Positions 14,370 to 15,728 of a stretch of DNA of 15,728 nucleotides are shown in pieces. Positions within the stretch are counted from its first letter, which is position 1, and each line of letters begins with the position of its first letter. A program made the position numbers and the translations under genes. Origin of the DNA: RGIG9060 sp036307825 (GTDB lineage Bacteria > Spirochaetota > Spirochaetia > Treponematales > Treponemataceae); assembly GCA_036307825.1 (NCBI GenBank), contig JAXJWW010000013.1, forward strand, positions 1 to 15,728, written 5' to 3'. The notes under the pieces are model-generated. The model made no database searches and was not told the origin of the DNA. It was given only the letters and a program-made list of their open reading frames with translations.

Positions 14370-15728
14370 ATGAAAATAGGATTTGATAACGATAAATACT
14401 TAAAGATTCAGTCAGAACACATCAAAGACAGAATTTCTCAATTTGGCGACAAACTTTATTTGGAATTTGGTGGAAAACTTTTTGATGACTACCATGCTTC
14501 TAGAGTTTTACCTGGTTTTCAGCCTGATAGTAAGTTGAAAATGCTTGTTCAACTTGCCGATTGTGCAGAAGTTGTTATTGTTATCAGTGCTACTGATATC
14601 GAAAAAAATAAGGTTCGTAGCGATTTAGGAATTACTTACGATATGGATGTAATTCGTCTTTGCGAAGAATATAATCGTGTTGGTTTGATGGTAAGTAGTG
14701 TTGTTATCACTCATTATGCAGGTCAAAGTGCTGTAAATCAATTTAAAGCACGATTAAAAAAGCTTCATATTAAAACTTATTTTCATTATTTTATCGAAGG
14801 TTATCCTTCAAATGTTGCATTGATAAATAGCGACCAAGGTTTTGGAAAAAATGATTATATTAAAACTACAAAACCTCTTGTTGTTGTAACAGCACCTGGA
14901 CCTGGAAGTGGAAAGATGGCAACTTGTCTTTCTCAACTTTATCATGATAACAAACGCGGAATAAAAGCCGGATACGCAAAATTTGAAACTTTCCCAATTT
15001 GGAATTTGCCTTTAAATCATCCTGTAAATATTGCATACGAAGCAGCAACAGCAGATTTAAACGATGTAAACATGATTGACCCATTCCACTTGGAAGCCTA
15101 TGGTCAAACTGCTGTAAACTACAATCGTGATATTGAAATTTTCCCTGTACTAAACTCAATTTTTAAGGCTATTTTTGGTGATAATCCATATAAATCACCA
15201 ACTGATATGGGTGTAAACTTAGTTGGAAATTGTATCGTTGATGATGAAGTTTGCCAAAACGCTTCTAAGCAAGAAATTATTCGTCGTTACTACAACGCTT
15301 TGGATAAATTAGCAGATGATATTCCTGCCGAAAATGAAGTTTACAAAATCGAACTTTTGATGGGAAAAGTAAACACATCAACTGATGAAAGAAAAGTTAC
15401 TGTTCTTGCAAAACAACGAGCCCAAGAAGTTGGACTTCCTGCAGAAGCAATTGAATTGAAAGACGAAAACGGAAATCCAATCTACATAACTTCAAAAACT
15501 TCTGACCTTTTAGGTGCTTCTGCTGCCTTATTGTTAAATGCCTTAAAGTATTTAGCGGGAATTGACCATGATGTACACTTGATTCCTTCTTCTGTAATTG
15601 AGCCAATTCAAAAAATGAAGATTGAATATTTAGCCGGAAAAAATCCGCGCCTTCACACAGACGAAGTTTTGGTTGCTCTTGCTATGGTTTCTACAGAAAA
15701 TGAAAATGCAAGAAAGGCTTTAGAGCAA
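14370..15728 (+). CDS. DUF1846/UPF0371 family protein, 3' end beyond window
   Basis: A partial gene of 453 codons with no stop before the window edge; family members are about 500 residues, so roughly the last 10% is missing. The N-terminus MKIGFDNDKYLKIQSEHI, LYLEFGGKLFDDYHASRVLPG (written LYLEFGGKLFDD, then YHASRVLPG) and the later NLVGNCIVDD and KYLAGIDHD stretches are typical of DUF1846. A glycine-rich P-loop-like TAPGPGSGKMAT surrounds K182, suggesting nucleotide or phosphate binding. The protein is cytoplasmic, with no membrane segments. Structures exist for the family but the biochemical role is not firmly established. The ATG at 14370 is preferred over the in-frame ATG at 14361, which overlaps the -10 box. 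It is divergent from the hybrid kinase with 46 bp between start codons. Confidence 0.92.
   Translation, partial: MKIGFDNDKYLKIQSEHIKDRISQFGDKLYLEFGGKLFDDYHASRVLPGFQPDSKLKMLVQLADCAEVVIVISATDIEKNKVRSDLGITYDMDVIRLCEEYNRVGLMVSSVVITHYAGQSAVNQFKARLKKLHIKTYFHYFIEGYPSNVALINSDQGFGKNDYIKTTKPLVVVTAPGPGSGKMATCLSQLYHDNKRGIKAGYAKFETFPIWNLPLNHPVNIAYEAATADLNDVNMIDPFHLEAYGQTAVNYNRDIEIFPVLNSIFKAIFGDNPYKSPTDMGVNLVGNCIVDDEVCQNASKQEIIRRYYNALDKLADDIPAENEVYKIELLMGKVNTSTDERKVTVLAKQRAQEVGLPAEAIELKDENGNPIYITSKTSDLLGASAALLLNALKYLAGIDHDVHLIPSSVIEPIQKMKIEYLAGKNPRLHTDEVLVALAMVSTENENARKALEQ

Noticed and set aside
1..15728. CRISPR arrays, tRNA or rRNA genes, insertion sequences
   Set aside because: I saw no regularly spaced direct repeats, no tRNA-like cloverleaf, no rRNA sequence and no transposase or integrase in any frame.

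Overview
The window is very AT-rich DNA (about 30% G+C by eye) with tightly packed bacterial genes. The gene set (a HisA-HisI-HisE fusion, a DUF2804-like protein overlapping a large unrecognised gene, a DUF1846/UPF0371 protein, a hybrid histidine kinase with two periplasmic solute-binding domains) and the codon bias suggest a host-associated Treponema-like spirochaete. That placement is inference from gene content; no rRNA or other marker lies in the window.

Layout. 1-436: a small orphan gene, then an AT-rich perfect 17-bp inverted repeat and a promoter. 437-1675: an AAA+/DUF4143 ATPase of the accessory type. 1712-4415 (minus): a histidine biosynthesis operon, hisA-hisI-hisE fused into one 440-residue protein followed by hisD; together they cover pathway steps 2, 3, 4 and the last two oxidations. 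4507-7601 (plus): a two-gene operon with an ATGA overlap, a DUF2804-like protein followed by a 678-residue protein I do not recognise. 7602-7773: a bidirectional-looking hairpin terminator and a dispersed inverted-repeat element. 7774-9051 (minus): an O-acetylhomoserine sulfhydrylase-type PLP enzyme. 9189-10766 (plus): an acyl-ACP thioesterase followed 15 bp later by a membrane-anchored DUF218/YdcF protein. 10885-11406 (plus): a 76-residue orphan coupled by TAATG to a DUF4160 gene that carries a nonsense codon and a +1 frameshift. 11455-11526: a second copy of the inverted-repeat element. 11561-14323 (minus): a 920-residue hybrid histidine kinase. 14370 to the window edge (plus): DUF1846 protein, 453 codons with no stop inside the window.

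Two observations stand out. First, the HisA-HisI-HisE fusion places three consecutive enzymes on one chain. Second, four transcription units (starting at 437, 4507, 14323 minus and 14370) have a near-consensus -10 box only 6-10 bp before the ATG and no Shine-Dalgarno sequence, which predicts leaderless or nearly leaderless mRNAs, whereas other genes here have clear GGAG/GAGG sites at normal spacing. I found no CRISPR array, tRNA, rRNA, insertion sequence or recognisable defence or biosynthetic system. The window looks mostly like ordinary chromosome with a few accessory pieces, and I do not see strong evidence for an undescribed multi-gene system beyond these points.
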